Assembly: GCA_040394255.1 (NCBI GenBank)
Contig: JBEBSP010000119.1
Coordinates: 1-8,352, forward strand
DNA: 8,352 nt
Reading direction: 5' to 3'
Source: Agaricicola taiwanensis_A
GTDB taxonomy: Bacteria; Pseudomonadota; Alphaproteobacteria; Rhizobiales; Methylopilaceae
Under the pieces are notes generated by a model, which ran no database searches, had not been told where the DNA came from, and saw nothing but the letters and a program-made list of their open reading frames with translations. Positions 1 through 6,126 of the stretch are shown here, one piece after another. A program made the position numbers and the translations under genes. The first letter of the stretch is position 1, and each line of letters opens with the position of its first letter.

Positions 1-846
1 GGCGGACAGGCGGATGGTCTTGGCGTAGCAGCCGCCTTCGAAGTTGAAGATGCCGCTTTCGCTCCAGCCGTGCTCGTCGTCGCCGACGAGGGTGCGCGAG
101 GCATCCGCCGACAGCGTGGTCTTGCCGGTGCCGGACAGGCCGAAGAAGACCGCCGTATCGCCCGCGTCGCCGACGTTTGCCGAACAGTGCATGGGCATGA
201 CGCCCTTGGCCGGCAGCACGTAGTTGAGCACCGAGAAGACCGATTTCTTGATCTCGCCGGCGTAGGAGGAACCGCCGATCAGCACGATGCCGCGCGCCAG
301 ATCAAGCGCGATCACCGTCTCGCTGCGCACGCCGTGGCGGGCCGGGTCGGCCCGGAAGCTCGGCAGGTCGACGATGGTCAGCTCGGGTTCAAAGCGCGGC
401 AGCGAGGCCCGGTCGGGACGGATCAGGAGGTTGCGGATGAACAGCGAGTGCCAGGCGTATTCGGTGAAGACGCGCACCTTGATGCGGTGCTCGGGATCGG
501 CGCCGCCATGGAGGTCCTGGGCAAACAGCTCCTTGCCGCGCGCGTGGGCGATGAAGTCCTTGCGCAGCATCTCGAACTGCTCGGCGGTGATGGCGCCGGA
601 ATTGTCCCACCAGATGGTGTCCTCGGTCAGTTCGTCGCGGACGACGAACTTGTCCTTGGGCGAGCGGCCGGTGTGGTTGCCGGTGTCGGCCACGAGGGCG
701 CCGCCCTCGGCCAGACGCGCCTCGCCGCGCTGGATGCTCTCCTCGTAGAGCCGTGGCTCGAGAAGATTCCAATGCACGGCCTCGAGCTGCTCGAAGCCGA
801 ACGCATCCGCGCCAGCCGCACGGTTCCAGACGCCATCCTGTTTCAT
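1..846 (-). CDS. pckA: Phosphoenolpyruvate carboxykinase (ATP), N-terminal part, runs off left edge
   Basis: Cytosolic enzyme converting oxaloacetate and ATP to phosphoenolpyruvate, CO2 and ADP, the first committed step of gluconeogenesis. The minus-strand frame is open from the ATG at 846 to base 1 (282 codons); a full enzyme of this family is about 530-540 residues, so roughly half is visible. Seen in the translation: the kinase-1a P-loop GLSGTGKTT at residues 236-244 (Lys242), then VGDDEHGW at 254-261 with the metal-binding acidic pair, then FNFEGGCYAK at 267-276. These identify the ATP-dependent rather than the GTP-dependent family. The start is supported by GGAGAG (complement of 855-860) eight bases upstream. 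The gene lies downstream of the LOV kinase on the same strand, but the 166-bp gap suggests its own promoter. In rhizobia pckA neighbours chvI-chvG; here two regulatory genes separate them. Confidence 0.96.
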   Translation of the reverse strand, partial: MKQDGVWNRAAGADAFGFEQLEAVHWNLLEPRLYEESIQRGEARLAEGGALVADTGNHTGRSPKDKFVVRDELTEDTIWWDNSGAITAEQFEMLRKDFIAHARGKELFAQDLHGGADPEHRIKVRVFTEYAWHSLFIRNLLIRPDRASLPRFEPELTIVDLPSFRADPARHGVRSETVIALDLARGIVLIGGSSYAGEIKKSVFSVLNYVLPAKGVMPMHCSANVGDAGDTAVFFGLSGTGKTTLSADASRTLVGDDEHGWSESGIFNFEGGCYAKTIRLSA

Positions 847-934
847 GGACCTAACTCTCCCAGGCTCGCCGCCGAGCCATTGTTTTCATCCGTTGATGCT
901 CGCGGGAGCGACCTATTCCCTGACGCTTCCCTAG

Positions 935-950
935 AGAATTCATGAAATCT
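935..950. promoter_or_regulatory. Imperfect 16-bp palindrome upstream of pckA, candidate operator
   Basis: In the 166-bp gap between the LOV kinase stop and the pckA start, the sequence AGAATTCATGAAATCT is self-complementary at 7 of 8 base pairs, with a perfect TTCATGAA core at 939-946. It lies about 90 bp upstream of the pckA start codon. Read toward pckA, it fills the 17-bp spacer between a TTGCGA (complement of 951-956) and a poor -10-like TAGGGA (complement of 928-933). It could therefore be an operator inside the pckA promoter. The dyad is directly visible; the operator role and promoter assignment are weak inference. The rest of the gap shows nothing else convincing. Confidence 0.3.
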
Positions 951-1012
951 TCGCAAGTCCCGGCCGCTCGATCATGGTCTCAGGCCCGGCTTCCCCGCCG
1001 TTTTTTCCTCAT

Positions 1013-2041
1013 TCAACCGTCTGCCGCTGTCGCGGGAAAGCTCAGGCGTGCGACGAAACCGCTCGCCGACATGGGCTCGAAGGTGCCCCCCAGCCCGCGG
1101 GCAAGATTGCCGACGATCGTCAGCCCCAGGGTCTTCGGCCGGTCCGTCCCGGCCATCCCGGTCCGCGCGCCGCCGCCGTTGTCGGCCACCGCCAGCTCGA
1201 TGACGTCGCCCTCCCGGCGCAGGCTGACGCGGATGGTGCCCTCCGCCTGCCCGGTGAAGGCGTGCCGGTAGACGTTGACGAGCAGCTCCGTGAGGATCTG
1301 CCCGGTGATGGCCGCGCGCGAGCGCTGGATGGCCATGGGCGCGAGATCGTAGACGATGCGGTGGCGCTCGCCCGGATCGAAGCCCTGCGAAATGCGCTTG
1401 ACGAGGGTTTTCAGGAAGGGGTCGAGCGCCACGACCTCGCCGCGCTCGGCCTCCAGCTCGATGAAGATCGTCCCGAGCGCGTCGACGCGGGCGCGCAGGT
1501 CCTCCAGCACGCGCCGGGCTTCCTCGCCCTGGACGCGGCGGCTCTGCAGGCTGACGAGGCTGGTCAGCGACTGGATGTGGTTCTTGACCCGGTGGCGCAG
1601 CTCGGCCAGCTCGTTGCCGGTCTCGCCGCCCTCCACCGGGACCTGCATCCCGATGTAATGGGTGATGTCGCCCTCGGGCCCCCGCACCGGCGAGACGAAC
1701 ACCCGGTTGCGGAACGGCGCGCCGTCCTTGCGGTGGTTGGTGAGGGTGATCTGGAACGGCGTACCGGCCTCGATCCCGGCGCGGAACGCGTCGCGGTCGC
1801 GCGGATCGATGTCCTCGCCCTGCAGGAAGCGGCAGTTGCGCCCGAGGATATCGCCCTCGTCGTAGCCCGTCAGGGCATGGAAGGCGCGGTTGGCGTAGAT
1901 CACCGGCATGTCGGCGGCCCTGGCGTCCGCCACGACCAGGGCGGCGTCCAGCCCTTCCAGCCCACCGAGATCCTCGTCGCCGCGCATCAGGGGCGCGGAC
2001 GCGGCGGCGATCAGACGGGCGGCGAAGGACGGAAGCGGCAT
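1013..2041 (-). CDS. Short LOV-domain (blue-light) histidine kinase, HisKA_2 type
   Basis: Soluble 342-residue sensor kinase. Residues about 30-135 form a LOV-type PAS domain. It has GRNCRFLQ at 67-74, with the photoadduct cysteine at Cys70, and the FMN-contacting residues Arg71, Gln74, Asn102 (LTNHRKDG), Asn112 (FRN) and Gln133 (IGMQ). Residues about 145-220 are the dimerisation/phosphoacceptor region, with HRVKNHIQSL placing the phosphorylated histidine at His150. This motif belongs to the HisKA_2/HWE-related class. The ATPase domain has its N-box around Asn256 (ELLVNVYRHAF), DNGGG at 287-291 and LGLTIVGNL at 305-313. No membrane segment is evident and no receiver domain is attached. Size and order resemble Erythrobacter EL346 and Caulobacter LovK; related kinases feed general stress signalling. 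No response regulator lies beside it. AAGG eight bases upstream of the ATG is a modest ribosome site. Light sensing is inferred from intact flavin residues; the target is unknown. Confidence 0.93.
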   Translation of the reverse strand: MPLPSFAARLIAAASAPLMRGDEDLGGLEGLDAALVVADARAADMPVIYANRAFHALTGYDEGDILGRNCRFLQGEDIDPRDRDAFRAGIEAGTPFQITLTNHRKDGAPFRNRVFVSPVRGPEGDITHYIGMQVPVEGGETGNELAELRHRVKNHIQSLTSLVSLQSRRVQGEEARRVLEDLRARVDALGTIFIELEAERGEVVALDPFLKTLVKRISQGFDPGERHRIVYDLAPMAIQRSRAAITGQILTELLVNVYRHAFTGQAEGTIRVSLRREGDVIELAVADNGGGARTGMAGTDRPKTLGLTIVGNLARGLGGTFEPMSASGFVARLSFPATAADG

Positions 2042-2063
2042 CCGGTCAGCCTTGTCGTGGAGA

Positions 2064-2088
2064 GGAACCTTGGGCGGGCTGGGACGTT
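2064..2088 (+). promoter_or_regulatory. Candidate EcfG (general stress sigma factor) promoter for the Crp/Fnr gene
   Basis: GGAAC at 2064-2068 is followed after exactly 16 bases by CGTT at 2085-2088. This matches the EcfG-type promoter consensus GGAAC-N16/17-CGTT of alphaproteobacterial general stress response sigma factors (RpoE2, SigT, EcfG). It points toward the Crp/Fnr gene; the predicted start near 2095 would leave a leader of about 75 bases. The match is seen directly; use in the cell is inferred. It sits 22-46 bases upstream of the divergent LOV kinase start codon, so transcription from here could also affect that gene. Confidence 0.65.
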
Positions 2089-2097
2089 ACTGTCCCA
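2080..2097. promoter_or_regulatory. Perfect dyad TGGGAC-N6-GTCCCA, candidate operator in divergent promoter region
   Basis: Two perfectly complementary 6-base arms (2080-2085 and 2092-2097) are separated by six bases. The dyad covers the CGTT -10 element of the candidate EcfG promoter and lies about 40-55 bases upstream of the LOV kinase start. A protein bound here could block the Crp/Fnr promoter and influence the kinase gene. The symmetry is like that of sites bound by dimeric Crp/Fnr proteins, but the arm sequence is neither the CRP (TGTGA) nor the FNR (TTGAT) half-site. Autoregulation by the adjacent Crp/Fnr protein is a guess. Confidence 0.4.
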
Positions 2098-2171
2098 TAC
2101 CGGCCACTGAACCGCAAAGGCCGGCGATTTTGAGGCGCGGGCGCGCGCCATCCACACACGGGGATTCCAGT

Positions 2172-2900
2172 ATGCGGGTGCGCTGCCATGAGTGCCCTCT
2201 GCGGACGCGGCCGGCCTTCAAGCCCAAGACCGCACAGGAAATCGACTATCTGGAACGGCTCAAGCGCGACCATATCCGCGTTCCGGCGGGCGCGGATATC
2301 ATCCGTCCCGAGCAGGACGATGCCGAACTCTACACCTTGTTCGCCGGCTGGGCGTTCCGCTACATCCAGATCTCCGACGGGCGGCGGCAGATCCTGAACT
2401 TCCTGCTGCCGGGCGACCTGATCGGCCTCCAGCCCTCGCTGCTGGACGCCGCGCAGCATGGCGTGGAGGCGCTGACGCCGGTCGAACTCTGCGTCATCCC
2501 GCGCGCGCGGATGTTCCATGTCTTCGCCGACCTGCCCAGGCTCGCCTACGACGTGACCTGGCTGGCCGCGCGCGAACAGACCCTGGTCGACGACAGCCTG
2601 ACCACGGTGGGGCAGCGCTCCGCCGCCGAGCGGATCGCGGCTTTCATCATCGGCCTCTACCGCCGCGCCGACGCGCTCGGCCTCGTCGCCAACAACAGCT
2701 TCCTGTTTCCACTGAACCAGACCCATATCAGCGATGCGCTCGGCCTGTCGCTGGTCCACACCAACAAGACCATCGCGCGGCTGAAGCGCCTCGGTTTCTT
2801 CAGCATTCCAAACGGGGCCATCGTTGTCCACGACCCGGCGGGCCTGGCCAATTTCGCGCATCACCACGAGACCGATTTCGCGCCCCGGCCGATCGTGTGA
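2172..2900 (+). CDS. Crp/Fnr-family transcriptional regulator
   Basis: Predicted cytosolic DNA-binding regulator of 242 residues. Residues about 35-120 form the cyclic-nucleotide-type beta-barrel sensor, with the conserved ILNFLLPGDLIGL stretch at 74-86. A long dimerisation helix follows, then a winged helix-turn-helix at about 150-225 with LNQTHISDALGLSLVHTNKT around 181-200. The N-terminus has Cys5-His-Glu-Cys8-Pro-Leu-Arg, and one more cysteine at 107. That is fewer than the four FNR cysteines ligating an oxygen-sensing cluster, so FNR-type sensing is doubtful. The recognition helix (VHTNKT) lacks the Glu-x-x-Ser-Arg pattern of FNR. I start at 2172 because the conserved N-terminal CxxCPLR begins there; the frame stays open back to 1908 over the kinase gene without recognisable sequence. 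GGGGA shortly before the ATG is a weak ribosome site. It is divergent from the LOV kinase and downstream of a candidate EcfG promoter. The ligand is unknown. Confidence 0.9.
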   Translation: MRVRCHECPLRTRPAFKPKTAQEIDYLERLKRDHIRVPAGADIIRPEQDDAELYTLFAGWAFRYIQISDGRRQILNFLLPGDLIGLQPSLLDAAQHGVEALTPVELCVIPRARMFHVFADLPRLAYDVTWLAAREQTLVDDSLTTVGQRSAAERIAAFIIGLYRRADALGLVANNSFLFPLNQTHISDALGLSLVHTNKTIARLKRLGFFSIPNGAIVVHDPAGLANFAHHHETDFAPRPIV

Positions 2901-2913
2901 ACGGCCCAGCGCT

Positions 2914-2925
2914 GTGGCGCGCCAC
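2914..2925. repeat. Perfect 12-bp palindrome between the Crp/Fnr gene and chvI
   Basis: GTGGCGCGCCAC is perfectly self-complementary and begins 14 bases after the Crp/Fnr stop codon. There is no T-run after it, so it is not a typical intrinsic terminator. It may be an operator in the chvI promoter region, or chance in GC-rich DNA. The rest of the 140-bp gap also holds a direct repeat, GACGCC at 2963-2968 and 2972-2977 (9-bp period), and no convincing -35/-10 pair. Confidence 0.3.
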
Positions 2926-2941
2926 CGGAGGATACATTAGA

Positions 2942-2959
2942 ATGCCGAGAGTATCATGA
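2942..2959 (+). other. Possible five-residue leader ORF upstream of chvI
   Basis: A GGAGGA at 2927-2932, the best Shine-Dalgarno match I see in the window, lies nine bases before ATG CCG AGA GTA TCA TGA. This encodes Met-Pro-Arg-Val-Ser and stops 81 bases before the chvI start. If the chvI transcript starts upstream of 2927, this would be a translated mini-ORF in its leader. If the AT-rich stretch 2931-2940 is instead part of the promoter, the ORF is meaningless. Nothing else supports it. Confidence 0.2.
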
Positions 2960-3040
2960 CCTGACGCCTTCGACGCCGCCACATTTCGGCCACCCCGCAC
3001 CGCTTCAAGACATGCTGCAACCTTACGGAACAGACACACC

Positions 3041-3736
3041 ATGCCAACCATCGCCCTGGTCGACGACGACCGCAACATCCTGACCTCGGTGTCGATCGCG
3101 CTGGAAGCGGAAGGCTACCGCATCCAGACCTACACCGACGGCGCGTCGGCCCTGGACGGCTTCAAGGTCGATCCGCCGGATCTGGCCATCCTGGACATCA
3201 AGATGCCGCGCATGGACGGCATGGAGCTGTTGCGCCGCCTGCGGCAGAAGTCGGAAATCCCGGTGATCTTCCTCACCTCCAAGGACGAGGAGATCGACGA
3301 GCTGTTCGGGCTCAAGATGGGCGCGGACGACTTCATCCACAAACCCTTCTCGCAGCGCCTGCTGGTGGAGCGCGTCAAGGCCGTGCTGCGCCGCGTCAGC
3401 CCGCGCGACACCACGGCCAAGAGCACCGACGCCAAGGTGCTGGAGCGCGGCGCGCTGGTCATGGACCCGGAACGCCACACCTGCACCTGGAACGGACAGG
3501 CCGTGACGCTGACCGTCACCGAGTTCCTGATCCTGCAGGCCCTCGCCCACCGTCCGGGCGTGGTGAAGAGCCGCAACGCACTGATGGACGCCGCCTATGA
3601 CGACCAGGTCTATGTGGACGACCGCACCATCGACAGCCACATCAAGCGGCTGCGAAAGAAATTCAAGGTGGTGGACGACGCATTTGATATGATCGAAACC
3701 CTGTACGGCGTCGGCTACCGCTTCAAGGAAGGCTGA
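3041..3736 (+). CDS. chvI: Response regulator ChvI, OmpR family
   Basis: DNA-binding output of the ChvG-ChvI two-component system, which in rhizobia, Agrobacterium and Brucella controls acid, envelope, exopolysaccharide and host-association genes. The 231 residues comprise a receiver domain (1-120) with acidic pocket Asp8-Asp9-Asp10, phosphoacceptor Asp52 (LDIKMPRMDG), Thr79-Ser80 and Lys101 (HKPF). An OmpR/PhoB winged helix follows at about 135-229, with TVTEFLILQALAHRPG, then VYVDDRTIDSHIKRLRKKFK, and ending YGVGYRF. Length and motifs match ChvI well. The start has only a weak ribosome-binding stretch (GGA about 12 bases upstream). The partner kinase gene chvG follows after 167 bp. In rhizobia pckA is the usual upstream neighbour; here the Crp/Fnr gene takes that place. 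Confidence 0.95.
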   Translation: MPTIALVDDDRNILTSVSIALEAEGYRIQTYTDGASALDGFKVDPPDLAILDIKMPRMDGMELLRRLRQKSEIPVIFLTSKDEEIDELFGLKMGADDFIHKPFSQRLLVERVKAVLRRVSPRDTTAKSTDAKVLERGALVMDPERHTCTWNGQAVTLTVTEFLILQALAHRPGVVKSRNALMDAAYDDQVYVDDRTIDSHIKRLRKKFKVVDDAFDMIETLYGVGYRFKEG

Positions 3737-3810
3737 CCCGCGCCGAAGCTCAGGTTGACCGTCCGGAACAAGGGTATGACTTTGCCGCAGGCCTGCGCTG
3801 AACATGCCGT

Positions 3811-3882
3811 CCATCCTTCGAGACAGCCGCTGCGCGGTTTCCTCGGGATGAGCCGGACTGTGCCGATCGTCTTGAAGGATGG
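3811..3882. repeat. Long imperfect inverted repeat in the chvI-chvG spacer
   Basis: CCATCCTTCGAGAC at 3811-3824 is complementary to GTCTTGAAGGATGG at 3869-3882 over 14 positions, with a single difference that still pairs as G-U in RNA. The 44-base interior contains smaller stems: CCGC/GCGG around 3827-3837, CTC/GAG at 3842-3852 and CGG/CCG at 3854-3865. The structure lies between the two genes and ends nine bases before the GGAG preceding the chvG start. No T-run follows, so a standard terminator is unlikely. It could be an mRNA processing or stability element, an attenuator setting the ChvI/ChvG ratio, or a remnant of a palindromic repeat element. The pairing is seen; the role is unknown. 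Confidence 0.6.
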
Positions 3883-3903
3883 TCCGCACCGGAGCTGGCG
3901 GGC

Positions 3904-5682
3904 ATGAGCGCCGAAGCCGAACCCGCCGGCATCTCCACGGAGGCCGCCGATCCACGTCCCGGTTTCGGGGCGCGGCTGTGGCGCACCCTGCGCGGCATTC
4001 CCTTCCTCGGCGTGTCGAGCCTCACGCGGCGCATCGTGCTGCTCAACCTCGCCGGCCTCGTCGCCCTCCTGTCCGGCATCCTCTACCTCAACCAGTTCCG
4101 CGCCGGCCTGATCGACGCGCGGGTGCAGAGCCTCCTGATCCAGGGCGAGATTATCGCCGGGGCGATCGCCGCCTCCGCCACCATCGACACCAATGCGCTC
4201 TGGATCGACCCCAACAAGCTCCTGGAGCTGCAAGCGGGCGAAAGCCTCCAGCCGTCCGAGGACGGGCTGTCGGCGCTGGAGTTCCCGATCAACCCCGAGC
4301 GGGTCGCGCCGGTGCTGCGCCGCCTCGTGACACCGACGCGCACGCGGGCGCGCATCTACGACCGCGAGGGGCAGATCCTGCTCGACAGCCGCAGCCTCTA
4401 TGCGCGTGGCGACATCCTGCGCTTCGACCTGCCGCCGCCCGCCTTCGACCAGCCACCGCTGCCGGTCAGGGTCTGGACCGCCGTGACGGGCTGGTTCACG
4501 GGCAACGACCTGCCGACCTACGAGGAACTGGGCACCGCCAACGGGCGCGGCTATCCGGAGGTCGCCCGCGCGCTGTCCGGCTCGCCCGCCTCGATCGTGC
4601 GCCAGAACGAGCGCGGCGCGATCATCGTCTCGGTGGCGGTGCCGATCCAGCGCTTCCGCGCGGTGACGGGCGCGCTCTTGCTCTCCACCCAGGGCGGCGA
4701 CATCGACGCCATCGTGCAGGCCGAGCGCATCGCCATGGTGCGGGTCTTCCTGGTGGCCGCCGCCGTGATGGTGGTGCTGTCGGTGCTGCTCGCCGGCACC
4801 ATCGCCGGGCCAGTGCGCAAGCTGGCGGACGCCGCCGACCATGTGCGCCGGCGCGTCAAGCAGCGCACGGAAATCCCCGATTTCACGGAGCGGTCCGACG
4901 AGATCGGGCATCTGTCCGGGGCGCTGCGCGACATGACCAGCTCGCTCTACACCCGCATGGAGGCGATCGAGAGCTTCGCCGCCGACGTCTCGCACGAATT
5001 GAAGAACCCGCTGACCTCGCTGCGCTCGGCGGTGGAGACGCTGCCGCTGGCCAAGACCGACGAGGCGCGCGGGCGGCTGCTGGGCGTCATCCAGCACGAT
5101 GTCAGACGCCTCGACCGGCTCATCACCGACATCTCGGATGCCTCGCGCCTCGACGCCGAACTCCAGCGCCAGGACGCCGAGCCGGTGGATGTGGTCCGCC
5201 TGCTGACCGCCGTGGTGCAGTTGCAGAACGAAATCCGCCGCGACGACAAGGTCGCCATCGCGCTCAAGATCGCCCCCGCGCCGAGCGGCCGCGACGCCTA
5301 TTACCTTCTGGGCCACGATTCCCGGCTCGGCCAGGTGGTGACCAATCTGGTCGAGAACGCCCGCTCGTTCTGCCCGCCCGGCGGCGAGGTGCGGGTGATC
5401 TGCCGGCGCATGCGCGGCGAGATCGAGATCGCCGTGGAAGACGACGGACCGGGCATCCGGCCGGACGCTCTCAGCCGCATCTTCGAACGCTTCTACACCG
5501 ACCGCCCGGAACAGGGCTTCGGACAGAATTCGGGGCTGGGGCTGTCGATCTCCAAGCAGATCGTCGAGGCCCACGGCGGCCGCATCTGGGCGGAGAACCG
5601 GCTCGGGCCACCCGGCGCCGACGGCGAGCCGACCGTGCTCGGAGCACGGTTCCACGTCCGGCTGCCCGCCGCCGCGCCATGA
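3904..5682 (+). CDS. chvG: Sensor histidine kinase ChvG
   Basis: Inner-membrane sensor kinase that phosphorylates ChvI. The 592 residues show a cytoplasmic N-terminus, a first membrane helix at about 44-62 (IVLLNLAGLVALLSGILYL), a periplasmic sensor of about 215 residues and a second helix at about 281-302. A HAMP linker (about 300-350) precedes the HisKA domain with phosphoacceptor His364 in ADVSHELKNPL. The ATPase domain has Asn485 (NLVENA), DDGPG at 513-517 and GLGLSI at 544-549. In rhizobia the periplasmic protein ExoR represses this kinase and acid relieves it; whether that holds here cannot be seen. The ATG at 3904 is preceded by GGAG at 3891-3894. The stop overlaps the hprK start (ATGA), which suggests translational coupling of envelope-stress sensing and PTS control. 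Confidence 0.95.
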   Translation: MSAEAEPAGISTEAADPRPGFGARLWRTLRGIPFLGVSSLTRRIVLLNLAGLVALLSGILYLNQFRAGLIDARVQSLLIQGEIIAGAIAASATIDTNALWIDPNKLLELQAGESLQPSEDGLSALEFPINPERVAPVLRRLVTPTRTRARIYDREGQILLDSRSLYARGDILRFDLPPPAFDQPPLPVRVWTAVTGWFTGNDLPTYEELGTANGRGYPEVARALSGSPASIVRQNERGAIIVSVAVPIQRFRAVTGALLLSTQGGDIDAIVQAERIAMVRVFLVAAAVMVVLSVLLAGTIAGPVRKLADAADHVRRRVKQRTEIPDFTERSDEIGHLSGALRDMTSSLYTRMEAIESFAADVSHELKNPLTSLRSAVETLPLAKTDEARGRLLGVIQHDVRRLDRLITDISDASRLDAELQRQDAEPVDVVRLLTAVVQLQNEIRRDDKVAIALKIAPAPSGRDAYYLLGHDSRLGQVVTNLVENARSFCPPGGEVRVICRRMRGEIEIAVEDDGPGIRPDALSRIFERFYTDRPEQGFGQNSGLGLSISKQIVEAHGGRIWAENRLGPPGADGEPTVLGARFHVRLPAAAP

Positions 5683-6119
5683 CGCGGGGGCCGACCATCC
5701 ACGCCAGCTGCCTGCTGTTCGGCTCCGCCGGGGTGTTGATCCGGGGGCCGTCCGGATCGGGCAAGTCGGGGCTGGTGCTGGACCTGATCGCCGACGCCGG
5801 GGCCGAGGGCCGTTTCGCCGCCCTCGTCGCCGACGACCGGGTTCATCTTGCGGCGCACAACGGGCGGTTGATCGCCCGTCCGCCCGCTTCGCTGGCCGGC
5901 AGGATCGAGGCGCGCGGGTTCGATGTGGTCACATTGCCGCATGCGGCTGCCGCCGTCATACGACTCGTGGTCGACCTCGTGCCTGACATGGATATGGCCC
6001 GATTATCCGATGAAAACACCGCATTCATCACGCTTTCCGGCGTAACCATGCCGGCCCTGGCGGTCTCGGCCGGCGCGGCGCGGCGGCTGATACCGGTGCA
6101 ATTGAGACAAATTCCGTAA
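5679..6119 (+). CDS. hprK: HPr kinase/phosphorylase, short alphaproteobacterial form
   Basis: Cytosolic enzyme that phosphorylates HPr on a serine, and in many bacteria also removes that phosphate, linking energy status to PTS-dependent regulation. At 146 residues it contains only the catalytic domain, as usual in Alphaproteobacteria, versus about 310 in Firmicutes. Seen: the His8 motif (IHAS), Walker A GPSGSGKS at 23-30 with Lys29, the acidic pair in VADDRV (Asp52-Asp53), and the HprK signature IEARG at 76-80. It overlaps chvG by the ATGA junction. The next gene, EIIA, follows after a 128-bp gap with direct repeats, and its substrate HPr is the gene after that. The matching serine in HPr is intact, consistent with a working pair. 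Confidence 0.93.
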   Translation: MTRGPTIHASCLLFGSAGVLIRGPSGSGKSGLVLDLIADAGAEGRFAALVADDRVHLAAHNGRLIARPPASLAGRIEARGFDVVTLPHAAAAVIRLVVDLVPDMDMARLSDENTAFITLSGVTMPALAVSAGAARRLIPVQLRQIP

Positions 6120-6126
6120 CGAAATG

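Noticed and set aside
70..945. A 291-residue plus-strand open frame over pckA
   Set aside because: The minus strand encodes PEP carboxykinase with its P-loop and metal-binding motifs; the plus-strand translation is an antisense shadow.
987..1006. CGGC-N6-GCCG stem followed by six T residues, terminator-like
   Set aside because: It points along the plus strand, while both flanking genes are on the minus strand, and the stem is only four pairs; there is no plus-strand gene for it to terminate.
1908..2171. An 88-codon N-terminal extension of the Crp/Fnr gene
   Set aside because: It overlaps the LOV kinase coding sequence and the divergent promoter region, and resembles no Crp/Fnr N-terminus; the family start motif begins at 2172.
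3765..3769. GGAAC in the chvI-chvG spacer as a possible EcfG -35 element
   Set aside because: No CGTT follows at 16 or 17 bases. A similar GGAAC at 3027-3031 is too close to the chvI start to be a promoter element.
3715..5655. A 646-residue open frame on the minus strand opposite chvG
   Set aside because: It is antisense to a clear full-length chvG, its translation shows no recognisable family, and its composition (Arg, His, Gly, Asp, Gln rich) is typical of the shadow frame of a GC-rich gene.
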